NCBI RefSeq assembly: GCF_024868665.1 | Contig: NC_079890.1 | Location: 37,310,504-37,374,503 of the forward strand | Source of the DNA: Triplophysa rosa | Taxonomy: Eukaryota > Chordata > Actinopteri > Cypriniformes > Nemacheilidae | Direction: 5' to 3' | DNA length: 64,000 nucleotides | Part shown: piece after piece, positions 56,901-64,000 of the stretch | Layout of the letters: every line of letters starts with the position of its first letter | How positions within the stretch are numbered: position 1 is the first letter of the stretch | Program-made: the position numbers and the translations under genes | The notes under the pieces: generated by a model | What the model saw: only the letters and a program-made list of their open reading frames with translations | What the model was told of the DNA's origin: nothing | The model's database searches: none

Positions 56901-59900
56901 CACTGGTAGTCAAAAGTGCCCCAGAACTGTTTGCTGTCCTACATTCTTCAAAATATCTTCTTTTGTGTTCAACCGGAACAAAAAAAAGGATAAAAGTATT
57001 TTTTCTTACTGTGAGAGTCAATGGGGGGCAAAATCTGTCTGGTTATAAGCATTCTTCCAAATATCTTTCTCTGTGTTCATCAGAACAAAGACATTTATAC
57101 AGATTTGGAACAACTTGGGAGTGAGTAAATGATGACAGAACTTTCATTCATCAGTATCCCGATTTTGAATTGACTTTTTTTTTTTAAGTTAATTTTAGTT
57201 TGATTTTAGCAATTTTGTCATGTGCTTTTGACATTTTATTATTTAGTTATTTATCATATTACTCTGTAATTTAAATGTATAATTTAATTAACTTATTTAC
57301 ATGTTTTTATTTGTTTTTTCATTTGAATTGAATTGTTTAGTTTATTTATTTATAAAGAGATTATTGTTGAAATTATTGTTTTGAAATATTATGAAATATA
57401 TAGAATATTATAAGTTTTTAAAATGTTTAGGCCTTTATTTGATTTGATTAAACAGTTATGTTTTAAGTTTGAGTTATTCTTAACCCTGGTTGGCACGATG
57501 CACTGAATTTATGTTTTTTTTTTGTTTGTTTTCAACCCCCAACATTCGTGTTGCCAATGCAAAGCTATACAGAATCATTGCATTGACTTTGATTTTACAA
57601 ACCGACAGATGAGTGATTTCCCGTGATCCTCAACACAACAGCATGACACAGACATCATTTCAAAAACGAAGATTCTTGAAGATTTCTTTTTTACGATGTG
57701 GGTATTTTCATGGGTGATCCACCTTCTCTTTTTTTTGTTTAGAAAGTAGCCTGCTCTGGTTTTTCATCTGCTCTGCATTAATAATGGAGAAGAGCTGTTG
57801 CGTCGGCTCTTTGGGTGCAGTCTGAAGCTCTTTCTCTGGTTCTTCAGGGATTTGGCCTGTTTCATGCCTGTAAGATCAGAGCACGCAGACCGCTTCAAAA
57901 GACAGAGAGCACGAGCAGGCCAGCTCATAGGAGACCAGAAAGTGTGTGTGTGACAAGACACAATCCTTATAGAGTCACAATTCCCTTAAAAATGACCCCC
58001 CTCCCAAACACATGCTCTTGTGGAGAACATGTGAATATTATGAGATGCTCATTTGAAAAGCACTCATCTCACCTCCCGCTGGGCGCAACACTCGCAAATA
58101 AAGCCCTGCGGTTCTTCTGCCAGGTACAATTCACAATGGCCTCGAGCTATGAGCGGAAACACACACACACATGCATCTTCAACCTTCCTTGTTTGTAGTT
58201 CTGGTGTTGTTGAAAGGAATACTGTATGATTATGGCTTTTAGATTTTTTGAGATTGCAGTCGATGCTCTGGGCTTCCGCTACTCATTTGCATACAAGAGC
58301 TTTATAATACTAGAGATTTTTGCATACTTCGTGTTCATACTTCATGTTCTTTTTATTAAGTATACTCGGGTAACATTTTTAGGTTTTTACATTTTTATTT
58401 TTATAGTTATAGTTGTTTTTTAAGTGTACTTTATGTAGTTAGTATGCACTATAGTTTAATTGAAAGTGTACTATTTCAATAGTTCAGTTTTTCAAACTGG
58501 TCCAATTGTGGTTTATTAAAGCATACTTTTAAGTACAGTATACTTTGAATGTAACCGTAGTCAACTTTGAGTACACAACTAGTTTACTACATTTTTGCGT
58601 TTGTAATGCAATACTATTAGAGAACTTATAGGAAAACTGATTGTTTACTAGTTTAAATCTTTTTCGTTATAAAAGCACACTTTGAAGTATACTCTGTCAA
58701 CTACTAGTTTATTCGTTTTTTTACAAATGTGCAAGTTTTCGTTAAGTGAACTAAACATCATACTTACAGTTTACTAATATTATTTTGGCACTTTAAGTAT
58801 ACTACTGTGTTCCTATTTAGTATACATTTTTGTACTTGAAATATACATTTATGTGTACTTGACTTAGAGTAAATTCCTATAATCACCGTGTACAAATATG
58901 ATCAGTTACAGTTCTACATGTTTTATTAACTCTAAACTGTTCCACCCCAAAGGCAAAGCTGACTTGCTATATAAACTTGAATGTGTATGTTAAGAAGAAA
59001 GTATGTCACATTTGTGAAATTAGTATTTAGAAAGTATTTAATAGACTACTTAAAGGATCAGTGTGTAGTTTTTTGGAGCATCTATTGACAGAAATGCAAT
59101 ATAATATACATAACTATGTGTTCAGAGGTGTATAAAGATCTTACATAATGAAGTGTTATGTTTTTATTAGCTTAGAATAAGCTATTTCATCTACATACAC
59201 CGCAGGTCCCCTTGTGTGGAATTCGCCGTGTTGTTTCTACAGTAGCCCTAAATGGACAAACTGCTCTACAGAGCGTGTTTCATAAATACGTTATCTCCTT
59301 TGGCAAAGAAGCGAAAACCAGACAACATCTTAGTTCTGTGTCAGCCACCGTAGTGCTTCGAAAGGGAGGAGTGAGCGGTGGATTGAGTCGTTGGTTGCAA
59401 TTCACAACCTCACCACTAGATGGTGCTAAATTTAATAAACTGGACCTTTAATTAAGGGTAAACACAACTATAAGATGAGTACACTTACTTTCATAGCAGA
59501 CCAATATTTCCTTAATAATAAACCAAATACTTAGACTTTTCTGTCAGTATACTTTTGTGTAATTTTAAGTATTTCTAAAAAGTACATTGAAAGTATGCTT
59601 TCCTATTTATACTTTAAAAGAAATATTTGAATAGCACATGAAATAAACTTGTTTGTAAATGTACTAGATATTTATTTGAGCACCTCCCTATTTGAAAACC
59701 ATTTTTGCAATTTATGAGTTTATAGGGCAGTGAAAAAGAAAGATGTTTTTGGTGCCCAGGTGGTGTAGTTATTTATTTTATTTTATTTTTTATTATTATT
59801 ATTATTATAGTACAAAGTAATACAAAATGTGTACAAAACATACACAACTCTTTGTACAAAAGAGTACAAAAGTTGTATAAACATACACAACTCATTACAA

Positions 59901-60344
59901 CAACAACAAAAATAAAATAACAATTACATAAAATATAACTTGGGGTATAATTTGAAAAGAATAACAATACATGTCAGGGGGGAATTAAGTACATAAATTA
60001 AAATTACATTTCTTACTTCGTAAGTCTTTTTTGTTTTTTATCATGCTTAAAGTTTGTCCATATTTTTTAATTTCTCTTACAAATTGTTAGGTGGTGTAGT
60101 TATGGGGTATTTAGTGCTATGGGCTGTGATGTGATCAGCTTCAGCTGTCTATTTATCTCCAGTTTCCTCTGGAGGTATTAAACGCACAAGATCAATGTTC
60201 TCTTACCACGTTCTCCAAACAGGGTATAAACTTCTGCCCTGGTCAGGAGGTGCCTGGTGTCACCACACACACACAAGAGGAGCACGCCATCCAGCCAATC
60301 ATCTTCCACCTGGGGCGGGACCCTGGGGAGAGATATCCAATCAG
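38018..60344 (+). CDS. galns: GALNS, lysosomal N-acetylgalactosamine-6-sulfatase, 3' exons beyond window
   Basis: Removes 6-sulfate from keratan sulfate and chondroitin-6-sulfate in lysosomes; human loss causes Morquio A syndrome. Exons: 38018-38116, 38557-38680, 39541-39615, 39745-39847, 40735-40878, 44411-44477, 44596-44723, 47520-47659, 47771-47874, 53064-53200, 55131-55233, 60223-60344, in continuous phase for 448 codons plus 2 nt. A signal peptide covers about residues 1-20. Active site: metal Asp pair D32-D33, formylglycine Cys C72 in the [12 protein letters not shown] signature, R76, K133 and H135 (GKWH), H230 (DATHAP), D282-N283 (SDNG), K304 (GKQTT). These equal human numbering minus 6 or 7, so the enzyme looks intact. 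NLT glycosylation site at N197. About 70 C-terminal residues, encoded after the RYPI segment, are not in the window. Shares a promoter with trappc2l. Confidence 0.96.
38117..38556. other. galns intron 1
   Basis: No repeat family or exon recognised. Confidence 0.4.
38557..38680 (+). CDS. galns: galns exon 2: catalytic cysteine
   Basis: Encodes [20 protein letters not shown] through ANPLCSPS. The TGT at 38671-38673 is the Cys converted to formylglycine by SUMF1 in sulfatases. Acceptor TCTGCAG, donor GTATGT. Confidence 0.97.
38681..39540. other. galns intron 2
   Basis: No exon recognised; single-copy within this window. Confidence 0.4.
39541..39615 (+). CDS. galns: galns exon 3: sulfatase signature end
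   Basis: Completes CSPSR and encodes [20 protein letters not shown] and HARN. Donor GTATGA. Confidence 0.96.
39713..39738 (+). repeat. (TC)13 microsatellite serving as splice polypyrimidine tract
   Basis: Thirteen TC units end six bases before the first base of galns exon 4, with only CCGCAG between. Length variation here would change the acceptor tract. Confidence 0.9.
39745..39847 (+). CDS. galns: galns exon 4: GKW active-site lysine
   Basis: Acceptor tract is a (TC)13 microsatellite followed by CCGCAG. Encodes [20 protein letters not shown] through SKIIGK and a split Trp. Confidence 0.96.
39848..40734. other. galns intron 4
   Basis: AT-rich, no element termini recognised. Confidence 0.4.
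40735..40878 (+). CDS. galns: galns exon 5
   Basis: Encodes [20 protein letters not shown] then [10 protein letters not shown]. Acceptor TACTTCAG, donor GTAAGC. A 2.2-kb transposon starts 15 bp downstream of the exon. Confidence 0.95.
41179..41440 (+). pseudogene. Decayed THAP-domain coding fragment
   Basis: One frame gives [15 protein letters not shown] with the first CxxxC pair. After a frame change comes [15 protein letters not shown] and VCSLHF with the C-x2-H pair and THAP-typical Trp, and after a second change [15 protein letters not shown]. At least two frameshifts break it. THAP domains are DNA-binding C2CH fingers of P-type transposases and host regulators. It cannot make an intact finger as it stands. 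Confidence 0.72.
41511..42403. mobile_element. hAT element with exact 8-bp target duplication, nested
   Basis: Starts TAGGGGTGTAACGATAC and ends GTATCGTTACACCCCTA. CCTGATAG is present on both sides (41503-41510 and 42404-42411). 893 bp, no transposase frame recognised. Confidence 0.9.
43603..43690 (+). mobile_element. Retroelement 3'-end-like fragment
   Basis: AATTTTATTTATATAGCGCT followed by TTTCACAATGTGCATTG and CAAAGCAGCTTTACAG is a widespread fish repeat. Weaker relatives lie at about 21508-21545 and 53211-53275. Family not assigned. Confidence 0.5.
43691..44410. other. galns intron 5, 3' part
   Basis: Non-repetitive, GC-balanced sequence (43840-44400) that stands out from the AT-rich intron average. 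No exon recognised. Confidence 0.4.
44411..44477 (+). CDS. galns: galns exon 6
   Basis: Encodes [20 protein letters not shown] and LK, with the conserved NLT glycosylation sequon. Acceptor GTTTTGCAG, donor GTGAGT. Confidence 0.95.
44596..44723 (+). CDS. galns: galns exon 7: active-site histidine
   Basis: Encodes [20 protein letters not shown] and [20 protein letters not shown]. His in DATHAP corresponds to human H236. Donor GTACGT. Confidence 0.96.
44858..44893. repeat. A-run and (TA)n microsatellite
   Basis: A poly-A stretch continues into about 12 TA units in galns intron 7. Confidence 0.85.
44894..45498. other. galns intron 7, AT-rich
   Basis: AT-rich; no element boundaries recognised. 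Confidence 0.4.
45499..45737 (+). mobile_element. Fold-back MITE, GAAGAGTTT family, near complete
   Basis: TGAAGAGTTTGTTTCCAAAATG at the left and CTCATTTTGGAATTAAACTCTT at the right, with the family core GTGTTAGTTAGCTGTATTTTT and CAAAACAAACCCACTGCAG. Confidence 0.78.
45738..47519. other. galns intron 7, 3' part
   Basis: Includes an A-rich dispersed repeat (about 46770-47015) related to 9062-9372. The rest has no recognised element. Confidence 0.4.
47520..47659 (+). CDS. galns: galns exon 8: SDNG motif
   Basis: Acceptor GTCTTGTAG. Encodes [20 protein letters not shown] and then [10 protein letters not shown] with the metal-binding Asp-Asn. Donor GTATGA. Confidence 0.96.
47771..47874 (+). CDS. 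galns: galns exon 9: GKQTT motif
   Basis: Encodes [20 protein letters not shown] and [14 protein letters not shown]. Donor GTAAGA; a fold-back MITE begins 16 bp later. Confidence 0.96.
47890..48102. mobile_element. TTAA fold-back MITE 16 bp after galns exon 9
   Basis: Starts TTAAAGAGACAATTCAG, with ACCCTCATGTCATTGCAAAC, GAACACAAAAGAAGATATTT and CAATGGAAGTCAATGGGGTC. The right terminus is decayed. Confidence 0.72.
48103..50872. other. galns intron 9, 5' part
   Basis: A GC-richer single-copy segment lies at 48140-48790. The rest is AT-rich with a G run near 49413-49430. No exon recognised. Confidence 0.4.
50873..50995. repeat. (GT)n microsatellite with GC interruptions
   Basis: About 120 bp of GT units with CGTGTGC and CATGTGC interruptions. 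A shorter GT tract lies at about 51352-51376. Confidence 0.92.
52356..52711 (+). mobile_element. SINE insertion with 16-bp target duplication and extra 5' segment
   Basis: ATTATGCTATTGTTTT occurs at 52356-52371 and 52696-52711. The insert between them is 324 bp: a 45-bp non-SINE leader followed by the tRNA-type SINE. Positions 52380-52416 of the leader are the exact reverse complement of 51116-51152. Confidence 0.85.
52417..52695 (+). mobile_element. tRNA-derived SINE, copy 2
   Basis: Head GGCAGTTGTGGCCTAATGG (A-box region), B box GGTTCGATTCC, body with TGCCCACTGCTCCGGGGG, 3' tail of AATCTAAATCTAAAAATCT units. Same family as the minus-strand copy at 2957-3220. The tRNA-like head has lost normal tRNA folding. 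Confidence 0.88.
53064..53200 (+). CDS. galns: galns exon 10
   Basis: Acceptor CTTCTACAG. Encodes [20 protein letters not shown] and [16 protein letters not shown]. The first exonic bases GTGAGT resemble a donor, but the frame supports this border. Confidence 0.95.
53201..55130. other. galns intron 10
   Basis: Contains a MITE at 54510-54833. A CAGTGTTTCCCATAGG word at about 53625 resembles a hAT terminus, but its partner was not found. The 53600-54350 part looks repeat-derived. Confidence 0.4.
54510..54833. mobile_element. hAT-like MITE of the TAGGGGTGTAAC type
   Basis: Begins TAGGGGTGTAACAATATC and ends GCGTATCGTTACACCCCTA, the same termini as the 41511 element but only 324 bp. No clear 8-bp duplication. 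Confidence 0.78.
55131..55233 (+). CDS. galns: galns exon 11
   Basis: Encodes [20 protein letters not shown] and [14 protein letters not shown]. Donor GTCAGT. Confidence 0.96.
55470..56330. other. CpG-rich single-copy segment in galns intron 11
   Basis: About 860 bp with many CpGs and no recognised repeat, within an otherwise AT-rich intron. Contains ATTAATGACGCTAATGG and CCCCTTTATCAGCTC words. Candidate regulatory element; function not shown. Confidence 0.35.
56727..57150. mobile_element. TTAA fold-back MITE, well preserved
   Basis: Starts TTAAAGGGACAGTTCACCC. Long palindromic arms with TTCGAGTTGTTCCAAAT and its complement. The right end stops after CAGAACTTTCATT without the last terminal bases. 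Confidence 0.85.
57151..59049. other. galns intron 11, gene-free
   Basis: AT-rich, with many GTATACTT/AAGTACACT-type words at 58400-58880 and 59460-59660 around the 59050 element. No exon recognised. Confidence 0.4.
59050..59451 (+). mobile_element. TTAA-flanked dispersed element, copy B
   Basis: From TTAAAGGATCAGTGTGTAG to ACTGGACCTTTAA, flanked by TTAA at both ends. Collinear with 15622-16014, including the open frame with [12 protein letters not shown] and YVISFGKEA. Confidence 0.78.
59452..60222. other. galns intron 11, 3' part
   Basis: AT-rich with a short TTA repeat near 59788-59808. No exon before the acceptor CTCCAAACAG. Confidence 0.4.
60223..60344 (+). CDS. galns: galns exon 12
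   Basis: Encodes [20 protein letters not shown] and [20 protein letters not shown] plus two bases of a split codon. Donor GTAAGG opens an intron that runs past the window end. Confidence 0.95.
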
Positions 60345-60946
60345 GTAAGGTCATATTTAATCTGGCAAATTTGATTTCAGGTCTTTTTACATTTTACTCA
60401 ATCCTGTCCGTCAAACGCTTCGTCATCATCTCTTCTTGCGTGTGTTCCTGCATAACAGTACAATCACCACCTTCGGAGATTCTGTTGTGGTTTTTATTTC
60501 TTCCACTTCTCTCAAAGAGAGACAGAGCGATTAAACATTAATGTTGTTTTTCATCTGCTCGTCTCGGCTCTGTTGGACTCGAGCAGCGGTGAAAGATTCA
60601 TCCAAACAAAACAAAAAGAAAATCAATAGCTGCGTTGAGCGCCCGAGAGGTGAAAGCAGCTAGTTGGCCGTCTTCGTCCTGATTCTCTTTCCAGTGTGCA
60701 GTAGAACAGGTCAGAATGACCCCCCCGTCCCCCCCACACTTGTCCCCTGTGAAGGGATGTCAGGAGCGGTGACCGTCTGCTCTTCATGCACCCAGCTGGA
60801 GTGGCCGCTGCTCATTAATCTGTGTCTACAGCTAAACAGCCATTTAAGATGATGTAGAGCCTGTCCGCACACATACCTCCAGTATCAGCAGACTGACAGA
60901 ACAGACACACAAACACACCATCACCTGTCACGACACTCACGCCGGG

Positions 60947-61717
60947 CAGGGCCGGCCCAAGCCTATACATGGCCATAAGCAGAATTTCATTTGGGGGGTC
61001 CCCCTGTGCCCCCAATACAATCGACTATTGTCAATGTTTGATTATTTGCACACACACTTCAAATTTAACACACCCAATTTTATTATTTGTAGCTGTGTTT
61101 GCCATATGGACTGTCATAAAAACAAAAACACATAAACCTTGCATTACAAGTGTATTGTGATTGTCAAAACATTTGATAATTTCATTACTTCCAATTTTAG
61201 GTGAACTGTCCCTATAAATTATGAGCATGGGCCATACAAAGGTTGTGGAATTTATTGTTCAATGCATTTAACTTTTTGCAAAGATTTTATTAAAAAATCA
61301 TGTTTATTTTATTTTAACCACAACCCATAGACACCCATTTAAAGCCCCACAGCCCTTAAGGATGATTTAATCTTTTTTTAAATTTAGTTTATTTACTTTA
61401 ACCATTACATTAATTTACAATATGCACACAATTATTCTTAATGGTATCCCCAGTAAAACGCTGAATTGACAGATAATTATATATTACACGAATCACGTAA
61501 ATTACATTTTTTAAATCTAAAGCAGCATTTTGTCGTTTGCATCAGTGAATACCGTCGGATGTTCAACATTTCTATCGTAACTCTAAACAGTTGTCAATTA
61601 TTTCATGTTTTAGTCACTTACAGTATGTCGTTTGTTGTACAGCGCTCTTTCAAGCCCCCTAGTGGCGGCGAGGCCCTAAGCAGCCGCTTAGTTTGCTTAT
61701 AGGGAGGGCCGGTTCTG
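60947..61717. mobile_element. hAT element with 7/8 target duplication
   Basis: Begins CAGGGCCGGCCCAAGC and ends GGAGGGCCGGTTCTG. Flanks ACGCCGGG (60939-60946) and ACGCCGAG (61718-61725). 771 bp, no transposase frame. Confidence 0.82.
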
Positions 61718-61829
61718 ACGCCGAGTCAAATGTGACGTGTTTTAAAGACGTCTTTAATGTAAAGATAGTCATGTTGAATCTTGTTTTGTCTCCATGCAGA
61801 TTTTTTTTGGCTCTAGTGAGAGATTTACC

Positions 61830-62060
61830 GAGCGGATCAAAAAAATCGTTTTGTGTATATGACCCGAGCCCGTGCGATGCTGTCCCCCAACTCGCGCCCG
61901 CATCACCCGGGCCGAGATCTCTCACCTCCCTCCGTCCGGCCCGGGCTGATGTAGCAGACAATTCAGGTCTCATCCGCGGCCGACAAGCACTTCAGCCCTC
62001 AATCGATAGTCCTCGTGCAACTGCTCAATTTCCACCGGGGGGACGGGAGGGGTATTCGAT
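61830..62060. other. CpG-dense patch in galns intron 12
   Basis: Rich in CpG (CCCGAGCCCGTGCGATGC, CGCGCCCGCATC), unlike the surrounding AT-rich intron. No splice-bounded exon with galns similarity. Could be a small CpG island or unmethylated enhancer. Confidence 0.35.
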
Positions 62061-62904
62061 TGCCTCTTCAACTCAATTCCCTCGACTTGCTCAAGCTGTG
62101 TGTGCGTGTTTGACTCATTTTATTCATTCCCTCGGTTAGATTTGTTGGTGTTTGCGCCGTGTGAATACTGATTCACTGGCGCGTTCTTGTTTGAGAGTGC
62201 CGTCGTGTGCGTGAATGGCTAATCAGTATGGTGACACACCTGAGCAATGCCCCTGCCCCTCGGGTGTCATGCATTATAAATCAAAAGACTGTATTTGCAG
62301 GCATTGTTATTAATAAAAGACGCAGAAAGGAAAGTGAGGTTGAGATGCTAATGAGCTGTGCTGACTGTGGATTTTCTATTGTTTGTCTAGACTGTTGGCA
62401 TAAATAAACATGTTATTGTAAATTATTGATCAGGGACCCGGGGGCATAATACAGTCAAGACGCCATACGTGTGCAGGTGAACGTCTCTGAATAGACGGAC
62501 AGATGTTGAGCGGTTGTGTGATCACATCTTACGCTCTTTGAATTGATCAGTTGTAACTAAGAGAAGATGAAAATGATGATAGTTTGGGGGTTTTGAGAGG
62601 AACCAGGCAATAATCACGCTCGATCAGTTCATTTTAAAATGAAAACGTTGGTCAAATCTGAACAACAATTTTTATATGTGCGACCCTGTCTGTGAAAACA
62701 CCAACGTTTGAATTCAATTATTAATTTCATTATGATTTCACTCATTGACATGGCCTTATATTAAAGATATTAATGCTATATTTTTATGTTCTTAACATTA
62801 TGTAGGATGATTTTAAGTGAATTTTAAATCACTGAAAATTACTAGCTGGGTTTTCACATGCAGGGTTGAAGAATTTATATATATATATATACACACATCA
62901 AGGT

Positions 62905-63535
62905 TATTTTGTTTACTTAAAATGAAACGTTGAAAACTTTTCTGTTTATTGAAATCAAATCAAATATTGGCTTAAGAAAAATTAAAAACTTCAACTAAAC
63001 GAAACATTTAAATGTTGCCTCAGACATAAACTGAAATAAAAACTATAAATAGTTATAAATGATAATAATAAGCAACAAACTAAAATAAATAAAATAAAAC
63101 AAAAATAATCTTATAAATTAATTTTATATAGCATCATAAAAAAACAAATAAATATTGAAATGACAAAAGTATATAACAAAATCTCTAAAAATTTAAAAAT
63201 CTGAAAATAAAATCTAATTTAAAATATTAATAAAAGTGAAAACAAAACTATAATGACTTTGATTTATAAGATGGTTAGTTGACATGAAAAAAGAAAAATT
63301 GAAATGTTGCCTCGGTAATAAACTGAAATAAGTTTAAGGCACTAAAATTATAATAATAAACAACAAATAAAAATCTAATAATTGATAAGCAAGATAAAAA
63401 TAAACAAATAAATCACAAAAGCAAAAAATGTAACTAAAATTATCATAAAAATTAAAAATAAAATCTAATTTAAAATATGAATAAAACTAAAAACCAAACT
63501 ATAATGACTCTGATAGGATGGTTAGTTGACATGCA
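62905..63535 (+). repeat. Two tandem copies of an A-rich repeat
   Basis: ATGGTTAGTTGACATG occurs at 63271 and 63518 (247 bp apart), and AAATGTTGCCTC near 63010 and 63301. Related to 9062-9372 and 46770-47015. Confidence 0.7.
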
Positions 63536-64000
63536 AACAAAAACAGTATTCAACTTCATTAGTCCTCAAAGTCTTTTCTTGAAGCATAATTTCATTTCTT
63601 CTGCTATATAACAATACATCAAAGTTTTGTGTGTGCGTGTTGGAGTAATATGTGACCCGGACGTCTCAGTTGTTGGCTTTGGTCATGTTGGTTTAACCTC
63701 TCACCGCTGATATAAAGTCTGTCAGAAGTGAAGTCATGTGTTGGGGTGGATGGACGTTTCAGGTGAAGGCTGATGGAGGGAAGAACAAATGCTAGTTTGT
63801 CCCGTGGGAAGGCAGAAGTGTAGTGATTGGAGGTGTGCTTCGGACAGCGCCCGGGGTAATTACACTAATTGACACTTCACCCCCCCTGTGCACACACACA
63901 CGCTTCCCCTGGGGACCAATCAGAAGGCTGCTTTTGAGAGCAGGGGACAGGGCGGACACAGGTGCTGCCTGCCGTTGTATTACTTGCGTAATTGCAGTGG
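63536..64000. other. Window end, galns intron 12
   Basis: No exon recognised. The remaining galns C-terminal exon(s) should lie further right. Confidence 0.5.

Noticed and set aside
61693..62139. 148-codon open frame at the CpG-dense patch as a terminal galns exon
   Set aside because: Does not resemble the GALNS C-terminus (no conserved Cys/Trp pattern) and starts inside the hAT element.
1..64000. CRISPR arrays, operons, phage or other prokaryotic systems, endogenous retrovirus genes
   Set aside because: No such features seen. Split exons, vertebrate gene families and fish repeats make this nuclear fish DNA.

Overview
This window is a piece of a ray-finned (teleost) fish nuclear chromosome. 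The coding exons are short and intron-split. Introns and spacers are packed with small transposable elements of types common in ostariophysan/cyprinid fish: TTAA-flanked fold-back MITEs, hAT-like elements with 8-bp target duplications, tRNA-derived SINEs and CA/GT microsatellites. The species cannot be named from the sequence; a cyprinid-like fish is my best inference.

Four protein genes were reconstructed exon by exon from splice sites, reading phase and family similarity. (1) cbfa2t3 (MTG16/ETO2 corepressor), plus strand, coding exons from 8079 to 26889; 5' exons were not found, and a probable 3' UTR runs to about 31 kb. (2) pabpn1l (embryonic nuclear poly(A)-binding protein), plus strand, 33550-35624; the most N-terminal exon was not found. 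(3) trappc2l (TRAPP tethering subunit), minus strand, 37667 down to 35984, complete at 139 aa. (4) galns (lysosomal N-acetylgalactosamine-6-sulfatase), plus strand, twelve exons from 38018 to 60344; the last coding exon(s) lie beyond the right edge. Order and relative orientation match human 16q24.3 (CBFA2T3-PABPN1L-TRAPPC2L-GALNS), which supports the ortholog names.

Layout: 1-1290 is CA-rich satellite with a 356-bp period. 1.3-8 kb is upstream or first-intron sequence with MITEs. 8-27 kb holds cbfa2t3, 27-31 kb its likely 3' UTR, and 31.3-31.8 kb a hAT element. At 33.5-37.7 kb pabpn1l and trappc2l are convergent, with poly(A) signals about 80 bp apart. At 37.67-38.02 kb a compact divergent promoter serves trappc2l and galns and carries two TFEB/MITF-type E-boxes. 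38-64 kb is galns, whose introns hold a 2.2-kb TTAA element with a decayed THAP domain and a nested hAT element.

The genes are functionally unrelated (haematopoietic/neural corepressor, maternal RNA binding, vesicle tethering, lysosomal glycosaminoglycan breakdown); they are linked by conserved synteny. I found no new multi-gene system, CRISPR array, operon or viral gene. The best leads are a candidate 54-nt cassette exon in cbfa2t3, the lysosomal-type E-box pair, a SINE insertion carrying an inverted copy of nearby DNA, the captured THAP fragment and a (TC)n repeat acting as a splice-acceptor tract.
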